This document shows, one piece after another, positions 1-8,997 of a stretch of 64,000 nucleotides of DNA; within the stretch, counting starts at the first letter, position 1; each line of letters starts with the position of its first letter. This stretch comes from JAJYKC01 sp035545735. Lineage in GTDB: Bacteria > Acidobacteriota > Terriglobia > Bryobacterales > Bryobacteraceae. The stretch is taken from positions 1 through 64,000 of the forward strand of contig DASZXS010000083.1 in NCBI GenBank assembly GCA_035545735.1, given 5' to 3'. The notes beneath the pieces were generated by a model. It was not told the origin of the DNA and made no database searches. It saw only the letters and a program-made list of their open reading frames with translations. The translations under genes were made by a program, and so were the position numbers.

Positions 1-768
1 ACCGGCGAAGTGAGACTTCCAGAATTCGTCCTTCCACATCTCGGCCACGTTGACCACCTGCGTGTACCCGGCGGCGATCGCATTTAGTTTTCCGCCCCGT
101 TCGTCGCCTGCCAGCATCACGGTTGCCTTCTCGACCGCGAAATGCCTGGCAAGCTGACGGATGCCCTCGTAGCTGGTATCCAATTCAAGATGCGCGCCGC
201 CCCTCTTTCCGCTTTGCCGGCTCCAGAGGACCACAATATTTTTCCGGATATCGAAGCCTGTTTTGCTGAATTTCTTTCCCGCATACTCCCAGAGCGCAAA
301 TTTCGTGGCCGTGTCGAACCGGCCGATCTTCCACACCTCGGCCACTTTGCCGGAGCATGTGTCCGGATCGGCCTCAAAGGCGTTGGCCAGCAGGCCCGTA
401 ACGGAAACAATGGAACGGGGCCATTGATTTTTCGGTGTGAAGTTGTAGTACAGAGCGGAGAGGGCCTCCTCAATTGTCCTGGGCGCTCCGGAGAATTCCT
501 TTTTCGCCGGCGGTCCGTCCGGCGCGTTGTTAAATGCCTGCCAGAGTTCCTTCACTTTGACCGCCGTGCCGCTCAGATCCAGAACCGTGACTCGCGCACC
601 GAGGCCGCACTCGGTGTAGAACTTGTGAACGACGGAATCGGTTTTGTCTTGCGGCTCTTTGGTGTCCTTGATCAGCAGGATCCTCGTGCCTTGATCCACC
701 GCCAAAAGCGCGGAGGCCGAATAAGTGTCGCCCGACATATAACCGGCTTGAAATATTTTTATAGCCAT
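1..768 (-). CDS. Unrecognised protein, C-terminus cut by window edge
   Basis: Reading from the ATG at 768 the frame stays open for 256 codons to base 1, so the C-terminus lies outside the window. The start MAIKIFQAGY is preceded by an AGGAG ribosome site a few bases upstream. The product looks soluble: no signal peptide or membrane segment. It has an alpha/beta character with hydrophobic strands such as ATVMLAGDE and NIVVLWSRQSG, the latter followed by a charged Gly-rich GKRGG turn. This pattern could belong to a nucleotide- or sugar-binding fold, but I do not recognise the family and assign no function. It is divergent from the padR gene at 980. Confidence 0.7.
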   Translation of the reverse strand, partial: MAIKIFQAGYMSGDTYSASALLAVDQGTRILLIKDTKEPQDKTDSVVHKFYTECGLGARVTVLDLSGTAVKVKELWQAFNNAPDGPPAKKEFSGAPRTIEEALSALYYNFTPKNQWPRSIVSVTGLLANAFEADPDTCSGKVAEVWKIGRFDTATKFALWEYAGKKFSKTGFDIRKNIVVLWSRQSGKRGGAHLELDTSYEGIRQLARHFAVEKATVMLAGDERGGKLNAIAAGYTQVVNVAEMWKDEFWKSHFAG

Positions 769-979
769 GATCTCCTATTCTCACAATATAGTGACGAGTT
801 TCCGAATATATATCGAACTTATCCCGGATACTGCAACAATACTCTTCGGCATTTTCCCCGGCGCCAAATAATGAGCAACCATACGATGCGCTACCGGTCG
901 ATGGCCTTCGGTTTGACAGAGAACGGCTCTTCTTCGGCGGACTCTTTCAGTAGATGTTCTTCTGGTGTATGCTGAACGC
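769..979. promoter_or_regulatory. Divergent intergenic region upstream of padR
   Basis: About 210 bases between the minus-strand gene starting at 768 and padR at 980. It must hold promoters for both directions and, because PadR proteins usually repress their own operon, probably a PadR operator. I could not point to a convincing -35/-10 pair or palindrome. Confidence 0.35.
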
Positions 980-1339
980 ATGGGCCGCAGGAAGATCGGC
1001 GACGATCGTGGAGATATGCTGCAGGGGACGCTCGATATGCTGATCCTCCGGACGGTGCTTCTAGCTCCCGCGCACGGGCACACCATCGCCCACGTCATCG
1101 AGCAGACCTCCGAGGACGTACTGCAGGTGGAGCACGGTTCTCTTTATCCCGCCCTGCACCGGCTCGAGGACCGGAACCTGATCGTGTCGTTCTGGGGGAC
1201 GTCGGAAAACAACCGCAAGGCGAAGTATTACCGCATCACCCCCGCCGGAAAGAGATATCTCACCAGGGAGCGCAGCCGTTGGGATGGCCTGGTCCAGGCC
1301 GTCACGCGCGTTCTCGGACCTTCCACCGCCGGAGGCTGA
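980..1339 (+). CDS. PadR family transcriptional regulator
   Basis: A 119-residue winged-helix repressor. The PadR signature is clear: MLQGTLDMLILRTV near the N-terminus, HGHTIAHVIEQ for helix 2-3, GSLYPALHRLEDRNLI for the recognition helix region and KAKYYRITPAGKRYL for the beta-wing. I chose the ATG at 980 because the PadR core starts about ten residues later; a GTG at 965 is also open. It is followed by the orphan permease at 1341, whose SD-like GGAGG lies in the last codons of padR, so the two form one operon. PadR plus a duplicated permease is a recurrent pair in Acidobacteria; the effector is unknown. Confidence 0.9.
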   Translation: MGRRKIGDDRGDMLQGTLDMLILRTVLLAPAHGHTIAHVIEQTSEDVLQVEHGSLYPALHRLEDRNLIVSFWGTSENNRKAKYYRITPAGKRYLTRERSRWDGLVQAVTRVLGPSTAGG

Positions 1340-1340
1340 T

Positions 1341-4034
1341 ATGCGATGGCACGGTCCTTGGCGGAATCGCCGCGGCGATGAACTCGATAGCGAACTCGGC
1401 TCCTATCTCTCGCATGAGATCGGCCGGAATATTGCCGCCGGGATGACGCCGCAGGAAGCAGCTTGGGCCGCTCGCCGGAAAATCGGCAACATGACGAAGA
1501 TCAAGGAGACATCGCGCGAAATGAACTTTTTTCTTTCGTTTGAAGGAATCCGGCAGGATATTCGCTACGGCGCGCGCCTGCTCCGGAGCAATCCCGGTTT
1601 CACCGCCGTCGCCATGATCTCCCTCGCGTTGGGCATCGGCGCAAATACGGCAATCTTTCAACTGGTGGATTCCGTGCGTCTGCGACCGCTGCCCGTCCCG
1701 CATGCCGAGCAACTGGCCGAGTTGCGGGTTGCTCCCAACGAACATTGCTGCTCCGGTAGTTTCTCCGACCGGCATCCGAATTTCACGTTTGCGCAGTGGG
1801 ATCAGATACGGGGCCGGCAACAGGCGTTTTCGAGTTTGCTCGCCTGGGGCGATACTGAGTTCAATCTCGCGAACGGCGGGGAGGTCCGGATGGCTTCCGG
1901 GCTTTGGGTCTCGGGCGGCTTCTTCGATACTCTCCAAATTCAACCTCGTTTGGGGCGGTTGATCACGCCGGCGGACGACCGCGCCGGCTGCGGCTCATCC
2001 GGCGTTGTAATCAGCGACGCCTTCTGGCACGGTCATTTCGGCGCAGACCCGGCGGTTGTGGGAAAGAAGCTCTCGCTCTCCGGCCATTCCTTTGACGTAA
2101 TCGGCGTCACGCCCGCTGGATTCTCCGGCGTCGACGTCGGCCGGACTTTCGATATCGCCGCGCCGATCTGCGCCGAGCCTCTGGTCGACGGAGAGGACGC
2201 GCATCTACCCAAACGCCATCACTGGTGGCTGGCCATCATGGGCCGTCTCAAGCCCGGTTGGACCGTTGAGCAGGCTTCCGCGCAGATGAAGACGATTTCG
2301 CGGGGCGTATTCGAAAATACCGTTCCTCCGGTCTACCGTCCGGACCAGGCCAAATACTACGCCGGATACCAGCTTACTGCCCTGCCCGCGGGCACCGGTG
2401 TGTCTTCTCTGCGCGAAGATTACAACGTCTCGCTGCTGATTTTGCTTGGGATTGCCGGCCTGCTGCTGCTGATTGCCTGTGCGAATCTTGCAAATCTGAT
2501 GCTTGCCCGCGCCAGCGCGCGGGAGCGTGAGATGGCCATTCGCCTCGCCATCGGCGCCAGCCGCGCACGGCTCATGCGGCAGTTGCTGGCGGAGAGTTTT
2601 CTGCTGGCGTTTTCGGGCGCGGTGATTGGAATCCTTCTCGCGCAATACCTGAGCCGCTACCTGGTCTGGTTTCTGTCGAGCGACAACAACTCCACGTTCC
2701 TGGCGCTGGACCCAAGCTGGCGGGTGCTCGGATTCACCGCCGCGGTTGCCGTGATCACATGTTTCCTTTTCGGGCTGACGCCGGCAATCCGCGCCACACG
2801 TACCGCGCCCGCGGCGGCGATGAAGGCATCCAACCGCGGGCTCACGGCGGACCGGGAGCGGTTCGGCTTGCGCCGCGCGCTGGTGGTCACACAGGTAGCG
2901 CTGTCTCTGGTCCTGCTTGTTGGCGCGTTGCTGTTTGTTGGAAGCCTCCGAAACCTGATGACGCTCGATGCGGGATTCCGGCAAAGCGGGCTATTGATCG
3001 CGAGCCTCGATTGGTCGCCGCTGAAACTGAGTCCGGCACGCCGCTATGACCTCCAGGAAAGGCTTCTTACCCGAATACGCTCCCTCCCGGGCGTGGAGCA
3101 GGCGGCCTCGGTTCGCATCGTCCAGGCTACCGGCGCTGGATGGAACGAGATCATCGAGATCCCGGAGCAGCCGTCTCATGACCGGATGATTCCCTGGTTT
3201 GATCAGGTGAGCAGTAACTATTTCCGCACCATGGGCACCGCCATGCTTGCGGGGCGGGACTTCAACGAGAGCGATACCCCTTCCTCGCCGGCGGTTGCCA
3301 TTGTCAATCAGGCCTTTGCCAAGAAATTTCTCGGGGGCGCCAGTCCTCTGGGAAAACACGTCCGCGTGCTGGTGGGTCCCGGCGAACCTCCGGCGCTTTA
3401 TGAAATCGTCGGCCTGGTGCAGAACTCTAAATATCAGAGTGTCCGGCAGGATTTCGTTCCCGTGGTCTTCGTCGCCGCTCATCAGGACAAGGAGGTTTCT
3501 ACCGATGGCAGCGTCATTCTTCGTTCCAACTCTCTGGTTTCCGCAAGGAACGCCGTGAAGGCGGCCGTTCAGGGCGAGGACCGGAGCATCAGCATTCGGT
3601 TTCAGGTTCTCCAGACCCAGATTCGCAACTCCCTGATCCGCGAACGGTTGATGGCGACGCTCTCGGGGTTCTTCGGATTTCTGGCCGCCGTGCTCGCGGC
3701 CGTGGGCCTTTATGGAGTGATCTCCTACATGGTGGAGCGGCGGCGCAACGAAATCGGGATTCGGGTCGCGCTGGGAGCGGGGCGGAGGGATGTTCTGGGG
3801 CTGGTCGGCAAGGAGATCGCGGTGCTGCTCGCGTGTGGACTCATTGTGGGAACCGCGATTGCGGTCGCCGCCGCGCGAACCGCCTCCTCGCTGCTGTTTG
3901 GACTAACCCCGGGCGATCCCTGGATTCTTGGTCTTTCCGTCCTTCTGATGACCGTCGTGGCTTTGGCCGCAAGCCTGGTCCCCACGCTACGCGCCTGCCG
4001 CCTGGAACCGATGGACGCCTTGCGCGAGGAATAG
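1341..4034 (+). CDS. ABC transporter permease, duplicated orphan (ADOP/MacB-FtsX) type
   Basis: An 897-residue inner-membrane protein. A soluble N-terminal prefix of about 70 residues (DELDSELGSYLSHEIGR) precedes two MacB-type halves. Each half has one membrane helix, a large periplasmic domain and an FtsX permease domain: first TM after GFTAVAMISLALGIGANT, FtsX core near LANLMLARASAREREMAIR, second FtsX near EIGIRVALGAGRRDVLGL. This duplicated layout is the acidobacterial orphan permease family, which is encoded without an ATPase. The ATG at 1341 directly follows GGAGG and the padR stop. MacB-like proteins act as mechanotransmission devices for efflux or lipoprotein release; the substrate here is unknown. 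Confidence 0.92.
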   Translation: MRWHGPWRNRRGDELDSELGSYLSHEIGRNIAAGMTPQEAAWAARRKIGNMTKIKETSREMNFFLSFEGIRQDIRYGARLLRSNPGFTAVAMISLALGIGANTAIFQLVDSVRLRPLPVPHAEQLAELRVAPNEHCCSGSFSDRHPNFTFAQWDQIRGRQQAFSSLLAWGDTEFNLANGGEVRMASGLWVSGGFFDTLQIQPRLGRLITPADDRAGCGSSGVVISDAFWHGHFGADPAVVGKKLSLSGHSFDVIGVTPAGFSGVDVGRTFDIAAPICAEPLVDGEDAHLPKRHHWWLAIMGRLKPGWTVEQASAQMKTISRGVFENTVPPVYRPDQAKYYAGYQLTALPAGTGVSSLREDYNVSLLILLGIAGLLLLIACANLANLMLARASAREREMAIRLAIGASRARLMRQLLAESFLLAFSGAVIGILLAQYLSRYLVWFLSSDNNSTFLALDPSWRVLGFTAAVAVITCFLFGLTPAIRATRTAPAAAMKASNRGLTADRERFGLRRALVVTQVALSLVLLVGALLFVGSLRNLMTLDAGFRQSGLLIASLDWSPLKLSPARRYDLQERLLTRIRSLPGVEQAASVRIVQATGAGWNEIIEIPEQPSHDRMIPWFDQVSSNYFRTMGTAMLAGRDFNESDTPSSPAVAIVNQAFAKKFLGGASPLGKHVRVLVGPGEPPALYEIVGLVQNSKYQSVRQDFVPVVFVAAHQDKEVSTDGSVILRSNSLVSARNAVKAAVQGEDRSISIRFQVLQTQIRNSLIRERLMATLSGFFGFLAAVLAAVGLYGVISYMVERRRNEIGIRVALGAGRRDVLGLVGKEIAVLLACGLIVGTAIAVAAARTASSLLFGLTPGDPWILGLSVLLMTVVALAASLVPTLRACRLEPMDALREE

Positions 4035-4094
4035 CCGCGGCGTGACTTATGTTCTTGCACCCGCACCGCGAGCGCGGCATCATGAAGACCGTAT

Positions 4095-4661
4095 ATGAAC
4101 AGGCTTCACCGCTGGCTGTGTGGGTCCGCGCGCTGGAAGAGCACCGTGGAGTCCCACATTTTGCCTTGGACTCTGGAGGGCGTGGATCTGGGCCAGGACG
4201 TCCTCGAAGTGGGACCGGGACCGGGCGCTTCGACGGAAATCCTTCGCGGCCGGGTAAAACATCTCACATGCGTCGAAACCGACGCGTCGCTCGCTGATGC
4301 GTTACGCCAGAGGTATGCGAGCGGTAATGTTCGGGTTCTTCACGAGGACGCAACATCGATGTCCCTGCGGGACGGAAGCTTCGATGGCGCGGTTTGTTTC
4401 AGTATGCTCCATCACGTTCCGTCGGCCGCCCTGCAGGACCGTTTGTTGAGCGAGGTCTGCCGGACCTTGCGGCCAGGCGGAGTTTTTGCGGGGACCGACA
4501 GCCTCTATAGCCTGCCGCTCCGCCTCCTCCACGTCGGCGACACCATGATTCTGGTGGATCCGGCCCAATTCCCGGCCCGCCTGGAAGCCGCCGGCTTCGG
4601 CGACATCCACGTCGAGTTGAAGGAACCCTACGCGTTTCGCTTCCGTGCGCGAAAGATTTAA
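4095..4661 (+). CDS. Class I SAM-dependent methyltransferase
   Basis: A 188-residue soluble methyltransferase. Motif I, the SAM-binding glycine loop, is DVLEVGPGPGASTEIL at residues 36-51; the acidic ribose-binding residue follows in CVETDASLADAL; motif II/III are DGSFDGAVCFSMLHHV and LRPGGVFAGTDS. The fold is methyltransf_11/25-like. The substrate cannot be told. The gene lies 60 bases downstream of the orphan permease and may be read with it. Its stop codon abuts the stop of the convergent permease gene at 4662 with no spacer. Confidence 0.85.
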   Translation: MNRLHRWLCGSARWKSTVESHILPWTLEGVDLGQDVLEVGPGPGASTEILRGRVKHLTCVETDASLADALRQRYASGNVRVLHEDATSMSLRDGSFDGAVCFSMLHHVPSAALQDRLLSEVCRTLRPGGVFAGTDSLYSLPLRLLHVGDTMILVDPAQFPARLEAAGFGDIHVELKEPYAFRFRARKI

Positions 4662-5912
4662 CTACTCATACCGCAGCGCGACAACGGGATCGAGGCGCGC
4701 CGCCTTGTTCGCCGGCCAGATTCCGAAGAACAAACCTATACCCACCGACACGAAGACTCCCAGCACCGCGGCCCACAGCGGAACTGCCGTGGGAAGGCTC
4801 GGGAATACCAACCGGCAAGCCAGAGAAATCATGTAGCCCATCGTCATTCCGAGCAACCCGCCGAGTCCGGTCAACACCACCGCTTCGGTCAGAAACTGAA
4901 TCACGATATCCACGCGCCGCGCGCCGATCGCCTTTCGGATGCCGATTTCCCGGGTCCGCTCCGTCACCGAGACCAGCATGATATTCATGACGCCGATGCC
5001 GCCCACCAGCAAACCGATCGAGCTGAGGACCACCATCACCAGCGCAACCATGCCGGTGACTTTGTGGAAGCTCTCGATCATCTGCTCCGACGTCGACATG
5101 AAGAAATTGTCCGGCTTGTTGTAGGGAACGCGCCTTTGGATGCGAAGCACCGCGCGGGTCTCGTCTATCGCGGCGGACAGCCTGCCTGGCTGCGCCACCA
5201 CGATCAGCATATTCTCCTTCGCCATCGGAAATACCTTTTGCATGGTGAAGTAGGGCAGCAAAATACGGCTGTCCTGCTGGCCGGGAAAAGAGGCCGCGGG
5301 CTTTTTCATCACTCCGATCACTTCAAACTGGTGGCCTTCCACCTCAATCGTCTTTCCAACTGGATCCTCGCCCGCCATCAGAGCCTTTGGCACGTCCTCG
5401 CCTAACACTGCCACCGGGAGATGATGACGGCTCTCCACATCGGTGAAAAAGCGACCTTCCAACATCTCCGAATAGCCTCCCGCGATGTAGGACTCCTCCG
5501 TGCCGTTCAAATTCACGTTGTCCATCTCGTTGCCCTTGTACCGGGCGCTGCGGATATTGGGCCCGTCAAAATTGATTGGCGGAAACAGGAAGGCGCTGAC
5601 GTGCGCCACGCTGGGGCAGCGTTCGGAGATCGCCTGGGCGTCTTCGAAAGACAGCGGTTTTCTTTGGATCTCCTCCGGCGTGCGTCGTCCCCCGGCAAAA
5701 CCGATCGGAAATTTGAACACGATCACGGTATTGGGCCCAAAGCTCTTAAAGATGCCGCTGATGGCTCCGTCCAGCCCTGCAATGATGGAACCGACGCCAA
5801 TAATGGTACCCGTCCCGATAATGACCCCGAGGACGGTGAGAAACGCCCGCATTTTGTGCTCGCGAATCGTATTCAACGCGAGCATGATGCCCGACCCGAG
5901 TCCTTGAAACAT
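4662..5912 (-). CDS. MacB-like ABC transporter permease (second of a pair)
   Basis: A 416-residue single MacB unit: N-terminal helix within residues 8-50 (REHKMRAFLTVLGVIIGTG), a periplasmic MacB_PCD domain, and three C-terminal FtsX helices with the cytoplasmic motif RTREIGIRKAIGARRVDIV. The last residues, RLDPVVALRYE, are the usual MacB ending. Its ATG follows immediately after the stop of the permease at 5913, so the two are translationally coupled and probably make a heterodimer. No MacB ATPase or MacA adaptor is encoded next to them in this window. Confidence 0.9.
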   Translation of the reverse strand: MFQGLGSGIMLALNTIREHKMRAFLTVLGVIIGTGTIIGVGSIIAGLDGAISGIFKSFGPNTVIVFKFPIGFAGGRRTPEEIQRKPLSFEDAQAISERCPSVAHVSAFLFPPINFDGPNIRSARYKGNEMDNVNLNGTEESYIAGGYSEMLEGRFFTDVESRHHLPVAVLGEDVPKALMAGEDPVGKTIEVEGHQFEVIGVMKKPAASFPGQQDSRILLPYFTMQKVFPMAKENMLIVVAQPGRLSAAIDETRAVLRIQRRVPYNKPDNFFMSTSEQMIESFHKVTGMVALVMVVLSSIGLLVGGIGVMNIMLVSVTERTREIGIRKAIGARRVDIVIQFLTEAVVLTGLGGLLGMTMGYMISLACRLVFPSLPTAVPLWAAVLGVFVSVGIGLFFGIWPANKAARLDPVVALRYE

Positions 5913-7154
5913 TTATTGTTCCGTCCTCAAGGCTTCAATCGGATCTAACTTCGAAGCCCGCTGTGCTGGATAGATTCCGAAGAAGAGCCCCACCACCATG
6001 GAAAGTCCCACTCCGACGACCACAGCCGAGACAGGAACCGCCATCGGAACCGGCGTTAGCGCGCGCACCAGCGCCGCGACTCCCCACGCCGCCAGCACCC
6101 CAATCAACCCGCCTATGCCCGAAAGCATGGAGGATTCCACCAGGAACTGGTTCAAAATATCCTGGCGGCGCGCGCCGACCGCTTTCCGGATGCCGATTTC
6201 GCGCGTCCGCTCCGAAACCACCGCCAGCATGATGTTCATAATCACCACGCCGCCCACCACCATGAAGACCGAAACCACCGCCACCGCGGTCGCTGCAATC
6301 GTCCCGGTGATGCGGTCCCAGGCGCCGACAATCGCATCCGAGGAAATGACTGCGAAATTATCATCCTGGCCAGGGCGCAAATGGCGGTACGCGCGCAGCA
6401 GCATCCGGGTCTCGTCCTGCGCCTGCTCCAGCACCGTCCGATCCTTCGCTTTCGCAAGATAGCTGATACCCGAGCGCGAACCATAAATCTGGAAATATGT
6501 CCCCGCGGGAATCAATACGTAATTGTCGAGCGATTGCCCGAAGACGCTTCCCTTCGCTTTTGCCACTCCGATGACCGTGAAAGGGCGTCCGTCCACCTTG
6601 ATGGTCTTTCCCAAAGGATCGGCGCTCGCAAAAAAGCGATCTTGAATATCCTTCCCGAGGATCGCCGCCGGCAAACGCCGGGAATCGTCCGCGTCCGTAA
6701 AAAACCGGCCGGCCGTAAGATCGACATTATTCAAGACCCCGAAATTCGCCGTCACGCCGTCGAGCTCCACCCCGTCCAGGTTCTGCGTGCCGGCCGAGAC
6801 CTTCGATGTGGTCTCCACCTGCATGCCAATCTCCTGGAGCAGCGTAGTGTTGTCTTTCAGGAACCGGAACTCTTCGGGCTTTAGTTCGGGATTCTTCTTC
6901 AGAAATTCGCGCAGCTTCTTGGGGCTGAAGTCGCCCAGGAACGCCATCCGGACCACGCGAAATCCATCCGCGCCCAGGTCCGAGACGTTCTGCGCGATGT
7001 AGACATCCATCCCGTGGATTACCGACATCACGGCGATCAACGTCGCGGTGGCGAGGATGATCCCCAAAAGCGTGAGAAAGCTCCGAAGTTTGCTGGAACG
7101 GAGCGAATCGAGAGCCACAGATCCCGATTCCCAGAATGACGCGTTGCCTCGCAT
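5913..7154 (-). CDS. MacB-like ABC transporter permease (first of a pair)
   Basis: A 413-residue MacB-type permease paralogous to the next gene. It has an N-terminal helix (RSSKLRSFLTLLGIILATATL), a MacB_PCD periplasmic domain, FtsX helices and the coupling motif RTREIGIRKAVGARRQDIL, ending RASKLDPIEALRTEQ. The tandem arrangement suggests a heterodimeric export machine that must borrow an ATPase encoded elsewhere. It lies in a run of minus-strand genes but is separated from YheT by only 18 bases, so they may share a transcript. Confidence 0.9.
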   Translation of the reverse strand: MRGNASFWESGSVALDSLRSSKLRSFLTLLGIILATATLIAVMSVIHGMDVYIAQNVSDLGADGFRVVRMAFLGDFSPKKLREFLKKNPELKPEEFRFLKDNTTLLQEIGMQVETTSKVSAGTQNLDGVELDGVTANFGVLNNVDLTAGRFFTDADDSRRLPAAILGKDIQDRFFASADPLGKTIKVDGRPFTVIGVAKAKGSVFGQSLDNYVLIPAGTYFQIYGSRSGISYLAKAKDRTVLEQAQDETRMLLRAYRHLRPGQDDNFAVISSDAIVGAWDRITGTIAATAVAVVSVFMVVGGVVIMNIMLAVVSERTREIGIRKAVGARRQDILNQFLVESSMLSGIGGLIGVLAAWGVAALVRALTPVPMAVPVSAVVVGVGLSMVVGLFFGIYPAQRASKLDPIEALRTEQ

Positions 7155-7172
7155 AGTTTCAGGATGATCCGT

Positions 7173-8159
7173 TTAAGAAACGAAATCCGGAACGTTTATG
7201 TTCCTGATTTCGTGCAACCAGCCCACCATCAGTTCGTCCAGCCAGAACCGCGGCTTGTGCCTGGACAGGAACCCCAGATGTCCCCCTCGTTCCACGGCTA
7301 CCAGTTTAAGGCAAGGATTGCGTTCGAAGGCGGGATGATTATAGACGCGAAAGGGAATCAATGGATCATCCTTGGCCTGGACGACCAGAGTGGGCACGCG
7401 AATGCGTTCCAGGAAATTCTGCGCGGACTGTGTCGCGTAGTATCGGCTGGCCGTCCCAAAACCGAAAGAAACAGATGTGAATTCATTGTCAAAATCATAG
7501 ATAGTATTGATATTATCCAGATTTGACAAATCAAACGTCCCGGGCGAAAGCTGCTCCTTCCGGCTGACACGGGCCTTCAATCGCGCAAGAAAGCGGCGGG
7601 CATAAAGAATGTTCGAGCGATGCCCGAGCCTTTCGGCGCAAGCCGCTAAATCGATGGGGGTTGATACAGCGCAAACTCCCCCGATCAAAGCTTGTCCGGA
7701 CTCTTCCAACTCCCCGGCGAGCTTCAGAACTACATTTCCACCGAGGGAGTAGCCGGTAAGAAAGACGGGCCCGCGCCCCTCGATCCGCAACTGCCGGATG
7801 ACGCTCAAAAGATCGCTCGTCTGTCCGGAATGATACAACGTGGCCCCGCAGACCGCCTCGGTGCCGCCGCAGCTTCGCATATTGAACCGGTGAACGGCGT
7901 AGCCCGCCAGAAGGGCGGCCTGCGCCGCGCTCTGGGCGTACCCGGCGTTGCTGGAGCCTTCGAGCCCATGAACGAGGATCAAGTCGCCTAGCGGCGGAGC
8001 TTCCGGCTGCTGGGAATGAACCAGAATCTTCACGCCGGGCTCGGTTTGAAAAAAGCGCTCGGAAACCGGGAAACGTGCCGTATCCAGGTTCCGGCGCCAG
8101 TAGTTTCCGGCAATCGTGAGCAGGTGGGGATTTCGAAATATGGGAGCGAACGGGCGCAA
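7173..8159 (-). CDS. YheT/EMB8-type alpha/beta hydrolase
   Basis: A 328-residue alpha/beta hydrolase of the YheT (AB_hydrolase_4) family. The start FRNPHLLTIAGNYWRR is the typical family N-terminus; ILVHGLEGSS is the oxyanion loop; the nucleophile serine lies in GYSLGGN; the acid is in VVQAKDDPLIPF and the histidine in ERGGHLGFL. Members are esterase-like enzymes of poorly defined substrate, probably acting on acyl chains or membrane lipids. It lies between the GAF-ANTAR gene and the MacB pair, all on the minus strand. Confidence 0.9.
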   Translation of the reverse strand: MRPFAPIFRNPHLLTIAGNYWRRNLDTARFPVSERFFQTEPGVKILVHSQQPEAPPLGDLILVHGLEGSSNAGYAQSAAQAALLAGYAVHRFNMRSCGGTEAVCGATLYHSGQTSDLLSVIRQLRIEGRGPVFLTGYSLGGNVVLKLAGELEESGQALIGGVCAVSTPIDLAACAERLGHRSNILYARRFLARLKARVSRKEQLSPGTFDLSNLDNINTIYDFDNEFTSVSFGFGTASRYYATQSAQNFLERIRVPTLVVQAKDDPLIPFRVYNHPAFERNPCLKLVAVERGGHLGFLSRHKPRFWLDELMVGWLHEIRNINVPDFVS

Positions 8160-8168
8160 AAGTCTATT

Positions 8169-8939
8169 CTAACCGCGCTCGGCATCCACCGGAGCATCCG
8201 GGCCGCGCCGGCTCAGATCTTCCGACAGGATGATTGCCTCCGCGAGATCCTTCATGGGACGTCTCAATCGCCGGCTTTCGTTACGGAGCCGCAGATATGC
8301 GTCCTCTTCGGTCAGGTGATAGCGCGTTTGCATGATGCCCTTGGCGCGCTCCACCAGCTTGCGGGTTTCCAACTGCCGTTTGATCTCCTGCGTCTCTTCG
8401 AGCAAGCGGGCGTTTTGGCGCTCCAAGCCCCATTTCGCGATGGCGCCGCCCATCTGCTCGCCGATAAAAGACAACAGAGCCACTTCGTCCTGTGTGTGCG
8501 CATGTTTTTCGCGATGATGCACATTCACAACTCCGATCAGCGTCCCGCCGTTGATCAAAGGAACCGAAAGAAACGCCTCGTAGGTATCCTCGATAAGCTC
8601 GTGCTGGTATTTGAACCGTGAATCGGCATATGCATTCTCCGGCAGGGCTACGACGGATTTGTGCTCGGCGACCCATCCGGTCACTCCTTCGCCCATCTGC
8701 AGGCGAAGCGTGCCCAGATTCGCGGCGTGGGGTACCTGAGACGCCCGGAGAACGATGTCCCCCGTTTCGCTTTCAAGGAGATACACCAGGCAGGCATCGC
8801 AGCCGGTCACCCGCACGGTGAGGCCGACTACCTCACCCAACATCTCATCGATGGACAACTCCGACGCCACGATATTGCTGATTCGATGGAGGATCGCAAC
8901 AGAGGAAACGGCCGGGTCCGCAGGCGCTGGGATACTCAT
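8169..8939 (-). CDS. GAF-ANTAR antitermination regulator
   Basis: A 256-residue two-domain regulator. Residues about 20-165 form a GAF sensor domain (TVRVTGCDACLVYLLE, GVTGWVAEHKSVVALPENA, SVPLINGGTLIGVVNVHH). A coiled segment (RQNARLLEETQEIKRQLE) leads to a C-terminal ANTAR domain with the conserved VERAKGIMQTRYHLTEEDAY and RPMKDLAEAI. ANTAR domains bind paired hexaloop hairpins in nascent RNA and prevent termination. The ligand of the GAF domain and the target RNAs are unknown. The stop lies 10 bases from the start of the YheT gene. Confidence 0.92.
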   Translation of the reverse strand: MSIPAPADPAVSSVAILHRISNIVASELSIDEMLGEVVGLTVRVTGCDACLVYLLESETGDIVLRASQVPHAANLGTLRLQMGEGVTGWVAEHKSVVALPENAYADSRFKYQHELIEDTYEAFLSVPLINGGTLIGVVNVHHREKHAHTQDEVALLSFIGEQMGGAIAKWGLERQNARLLEETQEIKRQLETRKLVERAKGIMQTRYHLTEEDAYLRLRNESRRLRRPMKDLAEAIILSEDLSRRGPDAPVDAERG

Positions 8940-8997
8940 GCCTCAGTGTATCCACGACCTCTTCGGGCGGTCCAATTCAAAGTTTGGATTGCGCCCA

